A stretch of DNA of 37,673 bases from Fimbriimonadaceae bacterium (GCA_022843485.1 JALHNM010000015.1:1-37673), one strand, 5' to 3'. Numbered from the stretch's first letter, positions 9,221 to 17,202 are shown. The notes: generated by a model not told the origin, from the letters alone. Numbers and translations: made by a program.

Positions 9221-10393
9221 GTGACGGCGCCGATCGACCCGAGGGCCACAACGCTCTTCGACCTGCACGACCTCGCCTCTCTCGGCATCGAGGCCTGGCT
9301 CGCCGGACGGCTCCGACAGTGCGCCGAGTGGTTCGGGGCGTCCGGGGCGTCGCTCTTCCTCTCCGTGCCCGAGGTGCCTGGGACGTTCCGCCTCGCCGCC
9401 CGGGCCGGGAGCCATGCCACCGCCCCCGACGACGCCGTCCTCCGCACCGGCGAGGGACTCGCCGGCACGGTACTCGAACTCGGCTCGCCGATGGTCGTGG
9501 ACGACCCCGAGCGTCACGCCGTGTTCGCCGACCGGGGCGTCAAGCGACGCGACGATCTGGGCTGCGCCATGCTCCTCCCGCTGGTGGACCCCCAGGGCGA
9601 GCGGCACGGAGTCATCAGCCTCTCCCGCCGCCGCGAAGAGCCCCACTTCCAGAACGACGACCTCGCCCTCGCCGCTTCCCTCGCCGCCGTGGTCGGCCTC
9701 GCCGTGGCCAACGCCCGTCTGCTCCACCGGGTCGAGGAGACCGCCCGGCTGAAACGGCTTGCGGAGCTCGGACAGATGGCCGCCTCCGTCGCCCACGAGA
9801 TCCGGAACCCCCTCACCGGGATCCGCGCCGCCGCCCAGCTTGCGACCGACGACCCGGCCGTCGCCCCCGACTGCCTCGCCATCGTCAACAAGGAGGCTGA
9901 CCGAATCGACCGCCTCTGCGAAGATTTCCTCGTCCTCGCCCGGCCCCTCCGACTCCGACGCGAACCGGCGACGCTGGCCCAGGCCGTCGAGGGCGCCGTC
10001 TTCGCCGCCCAGGCCGACTTCCGTGCCCAGGGCATCACCCTGGAGTGGGCCCCCGAGCCAAACGCGCCGACGCTCGCCATCGACATCGACCGGGTGCGCC
10101 AGGCCGCCGACAACCTCGTGCGCAACGCCCTCCAGGCCGCCGGTTCTGGTGGCACCGTCCGCGTCAGCGTCCAAGGCTCGACCATGACGATCGAGGACGA
10201 CGGGGCGGGCATGGAACCCGCGACCCTCGACCGCCTGTTCTCACCGTTCTTCACGACGAAACCGGGAGGCACTGGCCTCGGCCTCTGCAACGTCCGGCGA
10301 ATCGTCGACGCCCACGGCGGCACTGTCCGAGTCGAGTCCGCCCCCGGCCGGGGCACCCGGTTCGAAATCCAGTTCCCAAGGAACGCAGCATGA
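9221..10393 (+). CDS. GAF-domain sensor histidine kinase (NtrB-like)
   Basis: 390 residues with no membrane span, so a cytoplasmic sensor. A GAF domain occupies about 20-165. The dimerisation/phosphoacceptor domain has the H-box VAHEIRNPLTGIRAAAQLA with H192. The ATPase domain has the N-box DNLVRNALQAAG (N302), G1 IEDDGAGM, F-box SPFFTTKPGG and G2 TGLGLCNVRR. The H-box and ATPase domain resemble NtrB/AtoS kinases. It starts with GTG and no clear ribosome site. The stop overlaps the start of an NtrC-type response regulator (ATGA), so the two form one two-component system. The ligand of the GAF domain is unknown. Confidence 0.92.
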   Translation: MTAPIDPRATTLFDLHDLASLGIEAWLAGRLRQCAEWFGASGASLFLSVPEVPGTFRLAARAGSHATAPDDAVLRTGEGLAGTVLELGSPMVVDDPERHAVFADRGVKRRDDLGCAMLLPLVDPQGERHGVISLSRRREEPHFQNDDLALAASLAAVVGLAVANARLLHRVEETARLKRLAELGQMAASVAHEIRNPLTGIRAAAQLATDDPAVAPDCLAIVNKEADRIDRLCEDFLVLARPLRLRREPATLAQAVEGAVFAAQADFRAQGITLEWAPEPNAPTLAIDIDRVRQAADNLVRNALQAAGSGGTVRVSVQGSTMTIEDDGAGMEPATLDRLFSPFFTTKPGGTGLGLCNVRRIVDAHGGTVRVESAPGRGTRFEIQFPRNAA

Positions 10394-11568
10394 TCGAAAA
10401 GAAGCGAGTCCTCGTCGTCGACGACGAGGAGAACATCCGCCGCATCCTCGAGATGTCCTTTGAGCGCCACGGGTGGCACACCCTGACCGCGGCCGACACG
10501 GACGGGGCCCTCGCCACGCTGGCGACCGAAAAGGTCGACTGCGTCCTGACCGACGTCGCAATGCCCGGCCGGGACGGGTTCCAACTCCAGGCCGAGATCG
10601 CCCAGCGCTGGCCCGAGACGCCGGTCGTGATCATGACCGCGTTCGGCACGATCCCGCAGGCCGTCCAAGCGATCCGCAACGGGGCCTACGAGTACGTCAC
10701 GAAGCCGTTCGACCTCGACCGTCTCCGAAAGGTCCTCGTCGCCGCAATGGGCCAGGACGCGGGGGCAAAGCCGAAGTCCAAGCGGGCCCCCGGGAAGCCC
10801 AAGTCAGCCTTCATCGCCGAGTCCCAGGCCATGAAGGAGGTTTACGAGACCGTCCGTCAGGTCGCCGACAGCCGTGCCACCGTGCTAGTGACCGGGGAGA
10901 GCGGGACCGGCAAAGAGGTCGTCGCGAAGCTCCTTCACGAACTCTCCCCTCGGGTGACGAGGCCGTTCGTGGCCGTCTCGTGCGGGGCGCTCCCCGAGTC
11001 GCTCCTCGAGAGCGAGCTCTTCGGGTACGAGAAGGGCGCCTTCACGGGGGCCCAGGGATCGAAGCCGGGCCGCTTCGAACTCGCGGACAGCGGGACGCTC
11101 TTCCTCGATGAGATCGGCGAGGTCCCGATGCCGATCCAAGTCAAGCTGCTCAGGGTTCTTCAGGAGCGCGAGTACGAGCGGCTTGGGGCCACGAAGCCGA
11201 CGCGGGTCGACGTTCGTCTTGTGAGCGCCACCAACCGCGATCTGCATTGCGCCGTCGACGAGGGCGTGTTCCGCCTCGACCTGCTCTACCGCCTCCAGGT
11301 CGTCGAGATCCACCTCCCCCCGCTCCGCGACCGGAAGGAGGACGTGCGACCGCTGGCCGAGGCGTTCCTCGAGCGGATCAGTGCCGACAACGGAAGGGCC
11401 CTCTCGCAGGTCAGCCCCGAGGCGCTCGACCTCCTTCAGCGGTACCCGTGGCCAGGCAACGTGCGGGAGCTCGAGAACACGATGGAACGGGCGGTGGTCC
11501 TCGCCCAACGCGACGAGACGGTCCTCACCCCCGCCCACTTGCCCCGACAGTTCGCCCAAGCCGCGTGA
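10390..11568 (+). CDS. NtrC-family response regulator lacking the DNA-binding domain
   Basis: 392 residues from ATG 10390, which overlaps the kinase stop. The receiver domain (1-118) has D11, D12, the phosphoacceptor D55 (LTDVAMPG) and K105. The sigma-54-interacting AAA+ domain has Walker A GESGTGKE (169-176), GAFTGA (216-221), Walker B TLFLDEIGE and the arginine-finger region. The protein ends with PAHLPRQFAQAA soon after the PWPGNVRELENT motif, so the Fis-type helix-turn-helix usual in NtrC proteins is absent. No HTH is encoded in another frame downstream. It should contact sigma-54 RNA polymerase without a specific enhancer site, as FlgR of Helicobacter does. The frame stays open upstream to 10045, but that part lies inside the kinase gene. 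Confidence 0.93.
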   Translation: MIEKKRVLVVDDEENIRRILEMSFERHGWHTLTAADTDGALATLATEKVDCVLTDVAMPGRDGFQLQAEIAQRWPETPVVIMTAFGTIPQAVQAIRNGAYEYVTKPFDLDRLRKVLVAAMGQDAGAKPKSKRAPGKPKSAFIAESQAMKEVYETVRQVADSRATVLVTGESGTGKEVVAKLLHELSPRVTRPFVAVSCGALPESLLESELFGYEKGAFTGAQGSKPGRFELADSGTLFLDEIGEVPMPIQVKLLRVLQEREYERLGATKPTRVDVRLVSATNRDLHCAVDEGVFRLDLLYRLQVVEIHLPPLRDRKEDVRPLAEAFLERISADNGRALSQVSPEALDLLQRYPWPGNVRELENTMERAVVLAQRDETVLTPAHLPRQFAQAA

Positions 11569-11733
11569 GAGGTTTCTAAACCGATCATTCCAGACATTTT
11601 CGTCACCTCGCGAACCTCTCGGCCCTATGGCGCGTCAATCTGGATAGGCTGGCCGGGTTAGGCTGACTGTGCCGCGGGAACGCAAACCCCTCTCGAAGGG
11701 TTCTCTCCTTTGCGGCGACAACGTAGGACGAGG

Positions 11734-12324
11734 ATGGTCACGACGAATCCGCTCTCGGCGGCCCAAACCGCCCGGTTCGAGGAGCTCTCTAAGCGCTCCT
11801 ATCGGAAGGTGTTCAACCTCGCCTACCGGCTGGCAGGGAACCGGAGCGACGCCGAGGAACTCACTCAAGAGGCGTTCTTTCGAGCCTACCGGGGGTTCTC
11901 GACGTTCGAAGGAGACAAGCCGTTCGAGAACTGGATCTTCCGGATCGTGACCCGCCTGTTCCTCGACCTAAGCCGGGCGCGACGTCGCCGGGTCAGCGCC
12001 GTCTCGTACGACGCACCGCTGCGGACGAACAGCGGAGACGAGACGCTCCAGTACGACACCCCCGATCCCGGCGACGACCCAGAAGAGATCCTGATGGGCA
12101 ACACCGTGGACGAGGCGCTCGAATGGTCCCTACGAAACCTCACCGAGGATCAACGCCGCCTCATCTGGCTCGCCGACGTCGAAGGGGCGTCCTACAAGGA
12201 GATCGCCGAGACGATGGGTGCGCCCGTCGGCACGGTCCGGTCGAGGCTCCACCGGACCCACAAGCAGCTCCGCGCGCTCCTGGAAGAGTTCGCGACCCAG
12301 CGCTCCCCGATCCTGGCCGCCTGA
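11734..12324 (+). CDS. RNA polymerase sigma factor, ECF subfamily
   Basis: 196 residues. Region 2 (about 15-85) includes YRLAGNRSDAEELTQEAFFR and WIFRIVTRLFLDLSRARRRR. Region 4 (about 130-180) has the HTH region YKEIAETMGAPVGTVRSRL. There is no region 1 or 3, as expected for ECF factors of the RpoE/SigW type. ATG 11734 is chosen over the in-frame TTG at 11710 because AGGACGAGG lies directly upstream. No anti-sigma factor or zinc-binding anti-sigma gene is adjacent, so its control is unclear. The 165-nt gap upstream (11569-11733) holds no gene. Confidence 0.92.
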   Translation: MVTTNPLSAAQTARFEELSKRSYRKVFNLAYRLAGNRSDAEELTQEAFFRAYRGFSTFEGDKPFENWIFRIVTRLFLDLSRARRRRVSAVSYDAPLRTNSGDETLQYDTPDPGDDPEEILMGNTVDEALEWSLRNLTEDQRRLIWLADVEGASYKEIAETMGAPVGTVRSRLHRTHKQLRALLEEFATQRSPILAA

Positions 12325-12365
12325 CCCCGCCGCGCCGGCCCGCCTGGGGGTACCGTTAGACTGAG

Positions 12366-13007
12366 ATGACGCTGGCCGCCGTTCTCGTGGGCCTGACCTT
12401 ATCGTGGCCCCAAGAGACGCTCGTGCTCCGGACGGGCGACGGCGCCCTCTTGGGAGCGTGGATCGACAAACCCGCCGGGTCCGACCCAGTGCCTGCGGTG
12501 GTCGTCTGTCCGGGCGAGTCCGGTGACCGCACGAGCCCCGCGGTCGCGAGTGTCGCCGCCGCTGCGGTCGCGGGGGGCGCGATGGCCGTTACCTTCGACT
12601 GGCTCTTCGTCGTCAAGAGCTCTCGTCCCTCCGTCGGCCTCACCGTCGAACTCGACTCGCTCGCGACGGTGCTCGGCCACCTCGACATCCACCCGCGATG
12701 GGACGGCCGGACGGTTCTCGTCGGCCAGGGCCTTGGGGCGGTTGTGGCCTACCGCCAGTTCGCCGCTCGAGCCCGAGTTGTGGGCCTCGTGCTCGTCGAC
12801 CCACCGGCGACAAGCCCGGCCGAGGTGCGTCGCACGTTCCCCGGCCTCGACGGCGAGACCCGGCCCGTCCGACTGCTGTCGAGCGGGCCGCCCTCGCCAG
12901 GATGGGCCCAAGCCACGACCGCGAGCGGGGCCGTGCAGGCCGCTGAACTCGGCGACGATCCGGCCAAGGCCGGGCAAGTCGCCCTCGACCTCCTGAAGGA
13001 GCGCTGA
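12366..13007 (+). CDS. Alpha/beta-hydrolase-like protein lacking the nucleophile serine
   Basis: 213 residues. The N-terminus is hydrophobic (TLAAVLVGLTLSW) and may be a signal peptide or anchor. The central part follows the alpha/beta-hydrolase pattern: a strand AVVVCPGESGDR with the oxyanion region, then RTVLVGQGLGAVVAYRQFA, where the nucleophile elbow GxSxG would lie. Here the elbow reads G-Q-G-L-G, so the serine is replaced by glycine. A later strand VGLVLVDPPA is normal. It may be a non-catalytic relative. No Shine-Dalgarno is visible before the ATG. No partner is obvious from the neighbours. Confidence 0.65.
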   Translation: MTLAAVLVGLTLSWPQETLVLRTGDGALLGAWIDKPAGSDPVPAVVVCPGESGDRTSPAVASVAAAAVAGGAMAVTFDWLFVVKSSRPSVGLTVELDSLATVLGHLDIHPRWDGRTVLVGQGLGAVVAYRQFAARARVVGLVLVDPPATSPAEVRRTFPGLDGETRPVRLLSSGPPSPGWAQATTASGAVQAAELGDDPAKAGQVALDLLKER

Positions 13008-13052
13008 CCCACCCTGAGCCCACGCGAGACGAGCCCCGAGTCGTGGCGCAAG

Positions 13053-14066
13053 ATGGTCCTGCGGAGCATGCCTTCGCCGGCTTGGCTCGCGCTCGACGCC
13101 CCCGATGGGGACGTGGTCGTCAGCACCCGTGTCCGCCACGCCCGTAACCTCAAGGGGTTCCGGTTCCCCCACCTCCTTCCCGCCGACGAGGCCCGAGCGG
13201 TCGATCGGGCCGTCCGGGGCGCCCTCGAGCAGGGTCCCCTGCCCCTCAGGGCCATGCAACGCCTCACCGAGGCCGAGCGTGACTTCCTCGTGGGTAGCCG
13301 CCTCATCTCCGTCGAGTTCCCCCATCGCGAGCCGGGACGTACGGTGCTCTTGGACGAAGGACAAGGCGTGAGCGTGATGGTCAACGAAGAGGACCATGTC
13401 CGGCTCCAGGCCCTCACCGCCGGCTGGAGCGCCCCGCACGCCGACGCACGGGCCAACGACGTGCTCGCCACGCTCGAAGCCCATCTGCCCCTGGCCTACG
13501 CCGAACCGTTCGGGTGGCTCACGGCCTCACCGAGCAACGTGGGCGAAGGCTGTAGAAGGTCGGCTTTGTTCCATCTCATTGGCCTGAACTTCACGAAACG
13601 GCTCAACCAAGTCCTCCAGGCCCTCGCCGCGTCCAACGTGACCGCCCGCGGACTCTACGGCGAGTCCAGCCGCGCGGTAGGGGGCTTCTTCCAGGTCAGC
13701 GCCACCACCGGAAGCGCAGCCGAGTTCATGGGGGCCTGCGAGTACCTCATCGGCGAAGAGCGGCGGGCCCGACGCGAGGTGACCCGCCTCACCCTCGCCG
13801 AGCGCACCGCCCAGGCCCGCGAAGTGGCCATCGGGTCCGGCCAGACCTCCGCCGCCGACGCCCTGCGCATCCTCGCGTGGCTGCGCTGGGGGGCGAGCGC
13901 GGGCATTCCCGACGCCCCTGCGAGCCCGCGCGAAGTCGACCACTGGGTCGCGACGATGGAGATCCACGGCACGCAAGACCCCGCGACCGCCGCCCGCCAC
14001 CGCGCCGACTTCCTCCGCCACCGGGTCGAATCGATCACCCGCCGCGCCACCCCGGAAGCCTCATGA
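13053..14066 (+). CDS. McsB-like protein arginine kinase (guanidino kinase fold) with Ser at the catalytic Cys position
   Basis: 337 residues, the size of McsB, which phosphorylates arginine residues on proteins and marks them for ClpCP. Family motifs are clear: DGDVVVSTRVRHARNLKGF (about 18-36), VNEEDHVR (110-117) and the active-site loop WLTASPSNVGEG (155-166), followed by ARGLYGESSRAVGGFFQVS. In McsB the loop reads T-S-C-P-T-N-V-G; here S159 replaces the Cys. The C-terminal RDxxRA phosphoarginine-binding motif also appears altered to AARHRA. No mcsA, ctsR or clpC is nearby. It leads an overlapping operon with an unknown gene, nadC and birA. Activity is uncertain. Confidence 0.85.
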   Translation: MVLRSMPSPAWLALDAPDGDVVVSTRVRHARNLKGFRFPHLLPADEARAVDRAVRGALEQGPLPLRAMQRLTEAERDFLVGSRLISVEFPHREPGRTVLLDEGQGVSVMVNEEDHVRLQALTAGWSAPHADARANDVLATLEAHLPLAYAEPFGWLTASPSNVGEGCRRSALFHLIGLNFTKRLNQVLQALAASNVTARGLYGESSRAVGGFFQVSATTGSAAEFMGACEYLIGEERRARREVTRLTLAERTAQAREVAIGSGQTSAADALRILAWLRWGASAGIPDAPASPREVDHWVATMEIHGTQDPATAARHRADFLRHRVESITRRATPEAS

Positions 14067-14548
14067 GCCAGGACGTTAGCTACCGCCCCGCCCCCGTTCT
14101 CCACTGGTTCACCATCGGAGGCAAGACCGCCCGGGCCAAGGCGAAGAAGAGCGGCAAGGAGATCCTCCAGGGCACCGACCTCGCCTCCGGCCTCCGCAAG
14201 GCCGCCGGGGCTGCCGCCGACTTCGGCAAAGGGGCCTTGTCCGACATCGCCCACCGGTCGGCCGACGAGACGTCCTACTCCCTGTTCGACGACGCCTTCG
14301 AGGTCACCACGCTCACCTCGAGGAAGCGGTTCGCCTATAGCGAGGTCCGCGAGATCGTCGCCGAGGGCCACGACCGCTACGAGATCGTCGGCCGGAGCGG
14401 AAGGCACACGGTCGTCCCCGTCGCGCACTTAGTCTCGGGCCGAGTCCGGGTCCCGGTAGGATGGGTGCGCAACGGCATGGAAGTCCCCTACACGATGTTG
14501 ATCGACGAGTTGTCCGCCCGGGCTGGGGTGGAGATCGTCAAAGGATGA
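14063..14548 (+). CDS. Conserved-looking protein of unknown function
   Basis: 161 residues from ATG 14063, which overlaps the kinase stop (ATGA). The N-terminal part has a Lys/Arg/Ala-rich helix (GGKTARAKAKKSGKEIL, about 19-35) and a second amphipathic helix. Residues about 75-150 look beta-rich and could be a PH-like barrel (FEVTTLTSRKRFAYSEVREI, then YEIVGRSGRHTVVPVAHLV). There is no signal peptide. I do not recognise the family. The start is fixed by the overlap; the open frame upstream lies within the kinase gene. Confidence 0.75.
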   Translation: MSQDVSYRPAPVLHWFTIGGKTARAKAKKSGKEILQGTDLASGLRKAAGAAADFGKGALSDIAHRSADETSYSLFDDAFEVTTLTSRKRFAYSEVREIVAEGHDRYEIVGRSGRHTVVPVAHLVSGRVRVPVGWVRNGMEVPYTMLIDELSARAGVEIVKG

Positions 14549-15402
14549 TTCCCGGCTGGCGCCACCCTGCCCCGGAGGGCTGGATCGACCTCGTCTGGGA
14601 CGCGCTGGCCGAAGACCTCGGCACCGGGGATCTCAGCAGCGCGTGTCTGAACCCGGATTGGGCGGTCGATTGGGAGATCGAGGCCCAGGCCGAAGGGGTG
14701 CTCTGTGGCTGCGGGCTCGCCTACTACCTCCTGCAAGACGAAGAGGGCGACCCCGACGACGGCACAGTCGAGGCCTTGATGGACGACGGTGAGCCGGTCC
14801 GGGCGGGCGACATCGTCCTTCGCGGGCGCACCCCGAGCGCCCGGCTCCTCGCCCGGGAGAGAACCGCCCTCAACTTCCTCATGCTCCTGAGCGGGGTCTC
14901 CACGCTGACCGACCAGTTCGTTCGGCGCCTGGATGGGCTCGCGACGGACGTCGTGGACACCCGAAAGACCGTGCCGGGCCTCCGGGCGCTCCAAAAGTAC
15001 GCGGTACGGTGCGGGGGCGGGAAGAACCACCGGATGGGCCTCTACGACGGAGTCATGATCAAGGACAACCACATTCGCGCCGCTGGCTCGATCAGCGAAG
15101 CGATGGCCCGGGTGCGGCACGTCATCGGCCACATGACCGCCGTCGAGGTCGAGTGCGAGACGATCGACCAAGCGCGCGAGGCGGTCGATTCTGGGGCCGA
15201 TATCGTCATGTTGGACAATATGGACCCCTTCACGATGCAGAGCGCAGTTCGAGAGCTCAAGGGGCGGGTCGTCCTCGAGGCGAGCGGGGGCGTGACCCTC
15301 GACACCGTGCGGGCGATCGCCTCGACCGGGGTCGACGTCGTATCCGTCGGCGCGCTGACCCATTCGGCCCCCGCCCTCCCGTTCCACTTGGAGGTCCGAT
15401 GA
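14545..15402 (+). CDS. nadC: Nicotinate-nucleotide pyrophosphorylase (carboxylating)
   Basis: Quinolinate phosphoribosyltransferase: quinolinate plus PRPP gives nicotinate mononucleotide, CO2 and PPi in de novo NAD synthesis. 285 residues. Motifs are AEDLGTGDLSS (about 22-32), ERTALNFLMLLSGVST, DTRKTVPGLRALQKYAV, GGGKNHRMGLYDGVMIKDNH, VEVECET, MLDNMDP and EASGGV, the standard active-site series. ATG 14545 overlaps the previous stop, and its own stop overlaps birA. nadA and nadB are not in the window. Confidence 0.97.
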   Translation: MIPGWRHPAPEGWIDLVWDALAEDLGTGDLSSACLNPDWAVDWEIEAQAEGVLCGCGLAYYLLQDEEGDPDDGTVEALMDDGEPVRAGDIVLRGRTPSARLLARERTALNFLMLLSGVSTLTDQFVRRLDGLATDVVDTRKTVPGLRALQKYAVRCGGGKNHRMGLYDGVMIKDNHIRAAGSISEAMARVRHVIGHMTAVEVECETIDQAREAVDSGADIVMLDNMDPFTMQSAVRELKGRVVLEASGGVTLDTVRAIASTGVDVVSVGALTHSAPALPFHLEVR

Positions 15403-16097
15403 GGGTCGGCACCGACTGGAGGGTCCTCGACGAGACCGACTCGACGCAGTCCGAGGCGGCGGCCCTCTTGGCCCGTGGCGAACGGCCGGACGTCGTGTTC
15501 GCCCACGACCAACTCCTGGGGCGCGGACGCTTCGACCGGACCTGGCACAGTGCCCGTGGGGAGTCGCTCACCGTCTCGATCGTCTTCCACGAGTCGGCTG
15601 ACCACCCCCGGCCCTGGCTGCTCGGCATGGCAGCGGCAGCGGCCGCGGCGGGCGTCGTCCACTGTCAACTTCGATGGCCGAACGACCTCACCGTCCGAGG
15701 GCTCAAGCTCGGAGGGCTGCTTTCCGAGATGCTGCCGGACGACCAGGGTCGGCGGGTGCCCGTGGTGGGCATCGGGCTCAACCTCAACCAGGCCGAGTTC
15801 CCAGAAGAGATCCGGGACCGGGCGACCAGCCTCCTCCTGGAGCGCGGCCACCGCAGCGACCCGATGGAGACGGCCAGGGCCATTGTGGAGCGCCTGAGGG
15901 CCCTCCCTGAGCCTTCCCAGTGGGCAGACCTCGCCCCGGTCTGGTCTCTGTACGACGCCACGCCCGGCAAGCCGTTCGTGACCCCGACGGGGGAGCACGT
16001 GGTTGCCCTGGGGATCGGCCCGGAGGGCGAGCTCATCGCCTCGCTTGAGGGCGAGACGGTGCGGGTCTTGGCCGGCGACGCTCTTCAGACCACCTGA
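15399..16097 (+). CDS. birA: Biotin--[acetyl-CoA-carboxylase] ligase, no repressor domain
   Basis: 232 residues. It activates biotin with ATP and attaches it to biotin carboxyl carrier protein. The catalytic domain begins directly with VLDETDSTQSEA, so the N-terminal winged-helix repressor domain of E. coli BirA is absent and biotin-dependent repression is not expected. The biotin-binding loop is GRGRFDRTWHS (GRGRxGRxWxS in most relatives), followed by RWPNDL and KLGGLLSE with the conserved Lys. The SH3-like C-terminal domain is present. The ATG lies within the nadC stop overlap. The 3' end overlaps the convergent ribokinase gene by 13 bp. Confidence 0.93.
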   Translation: MRVGTDWRVLDETDSTQSEAAALLARGERPDVVFAHDQLLGRGRFDRTWHSARGESLTVSIVFHESADHPRPWLLGMAAAAAAAGVVHCQLRWPNDLTVRGLKLGGLLSEMLPDDQGRRVPVVGIGLNLNQAEFPEEIRDRATSLLLERGHRSDPMETARAIVERLRALPEPSQWADLAPVWSLYDATPGKPFVTPTGEHVVALGIGPEGELIASLEGETVRVLAGDALQTT

Positions 16098-17008
16098 GCC
16101 CGTGCGGAGGTAGCGAACTCGGCCTCGACTCGCGCCCGATAGGGGATCGACGGGGCGGCGCCAGGAGCCTCAGTCGAGAGCCCAGCCGCGACCGTAGCGA
16201 GGGGTACGGCCTCGGCGAGGCTTTGCCCCTCGGCCAGGAACGCGGCCAGCGCCCCCGTGAACGCATCGCCCGCCGCGGTCGTATCGACGACCCGAGCCGG
16301 GTAGGCCCGGACGGCGCCCTCCCCCTCCTCACCCCGCCATACGCAGCCCTGGGGCCCAAGAGTCACCACCACGTTCCGAACCCCTCGGTCGAGGAACCAC
16401 TGGGCGGCCCGGTGAGCCTCCTCTGGGCCCCGTACGGGCAGCCCAGAGACCATCGCTGCCTCGACTGCGTTGGGGGTGACTAGGAAGAGCCCAGCCAAGA
16501 GGGCGTCCGGGATGTCTGCGGCCGGGGCCGGGTTGAGCACCGCCGTTCGGCCCCGCAGGGCCGCTTCGACCGCCTCGAGCGGGACCTCAAGCTGACACAC
16601 GACGATCGGGTCGTCAAGGCGGGCCAAGGCCGATTCGACCTCGGACCTGCTGACCCGGGCATTCGCGCCGGAGCTGACCGCGATCCGGTTCTCGCCCGTC
16701 GAATCGACCAAGATGCAGGCCGTCGCCGTCGGCGCCTCCAGATCCTCCGCCAGGCACGACACCCCGACCCCCTCATCCTCAAGGGTACGGCGGAGGTGGC
16801 GGCCTGCTTCGTCCCGGCCCACCCGACCGACCATCTCGACGGTGGCCCCCATGCGGGCCGCAGCAATGGCCTGGTTCAGACCCTTACCGCCGGGAAATTC
16901 GGCGTACGTGGCGCCAAGCACGGTCTCACCCGGGCCTGGGCAGCGATCCACCCGAAAAACACGGTCGAGGTTGGCGCTCCCGACGACGGCCACAGGGCGA
17001 CGTGTCAT
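16085..17008 (-). CDS. rbsK: Ribokinase (PfkB family)
   Basis: 307 residues. Phosphorylates ribose, or a related sugar, at the 5-hydroxyl with ATP. The motifs are GSANLDRVFRVDRCPGPGET (10-29), PGGKGLNQAIAAARMGA (39-55) and the catalytic DTTAAGDAFTGAL with base D248. The length and the GGKGxNQA motif favour ribokinase over other PfkB sugar kinases. ATG 17008 is chosen because the protein starts correctly there; the frame stays open upstream only through the tRNA gene. It lies 39 nt downstream of tRNA-Gly with no clear terminator between. No ribose transporter is nearby. Confidence 0.88.
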   Translation of the reverse strand: MTRRPVAVVGSANLDRVFRVDRCPGPGETVLGATYAEFPGGKGLNQAIAAARMGATVEMVGRVGRDEAGRHLRRTLEDEGVGVSCLAEDLEAPTATACILVDSTGENRIAVSSGANARVSRSEVESALARLDDPIVVCQLEVPLEAVEAALRGRTAVLNPAPAADIPDALLAGLFLVTPNAVEAAMVSGLPVRGPEEAHRAAQWFLDRGVRNVVVTLGPQGCVWRGEEGEGAVRAYPARVVDTTAAGDAFTGALAAFLAEGQSLAEAVPLATVAAGLSTEAPGAAPSIPYRARVEAEFATSARAQVV

Positions 17009-17047
17009 GCAAAGGGGATCCTTCCAACCGTCCCGAGAGGGGAGGGT

Positions 17048-17123
17048 TGGAGCGGGCAACGCGATTCGAACGCGCGACCTTCTCGTTGGCAACGAGACGC
17101 TCTACCAGCTGAGCTATGCCCGC
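17048..17123 (-). tRNA. tRNA-Gly (anticodon GCC), CCA encoded
   Basis: On the minus strand the 76-nt gene begins GCGGGCA and ends TGCCCGC, then discriminator T and an encoded CCA. The D-arm has AGCTCAGCTGGTAGAGC. The anticodon stem TCTCG/CGAGA encloses loop TTGCCAA with anticodon GCC. The T-loop is TTCGAAT. It reads glycine codons GGC and GGU. A well-spaced promoter lies just upstream. Confidence 0.96.
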
Positions 17124-17135
17124 GAAGCAATGTCC

Positions 17136-17164
17136 ATTATGGCGGTTCCGGCCAGGATATTCAA
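17136..17164 (-). promoter_or_regulatory. Sigma-70-type promoter of tRNA-Gly
   Basis: On the minus strand TTGAAT (17164-17159) and CATAAT (17141-17136) are separated by exactly 17 bp. Transcription would start about 6 nt before the tRNA 5' end at 17123. This is the best-formed -35/-10 pair I found in the window. Confidence 0.7.
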
Positions 17165-17188
17165 GGGTTGGGACTCAATGACCACCGG

Positions 17189-17202
17189 TGCCATACTGAA
17201 CC
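17189..17202 (+). promoter_or_regulatory. Extended -10 directly before a GTG start
   Basis: TG-C-CATACT (17189-17197) is an extended -10 element ending only 5 nt before the GTG at 17203. There is no Shine-Dalgarno in front of the start. The mRNA would begin at or next to the start codon (leaderless). Confidence 0.45.

Noticed and set aside
10045-10389. N-terminal extension of the NtrC-like protein
   Set aside because: It lies wholly inside the kinase gene in another frame and is Arg/Pro-rich. The receiver domain starts at ATG 10390.
11612-11636. ECF-type autoregulated promoter (GAACC and CGTC) before the sigma factor
   Set aside because: The 15-bp spacing and partial matches are too weak to list without transcript data.
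17009-17092. N-terminal extension of ribokinase
   Set aside because: It runs through the tRNA-Gly gene and has no PfkB sequence.
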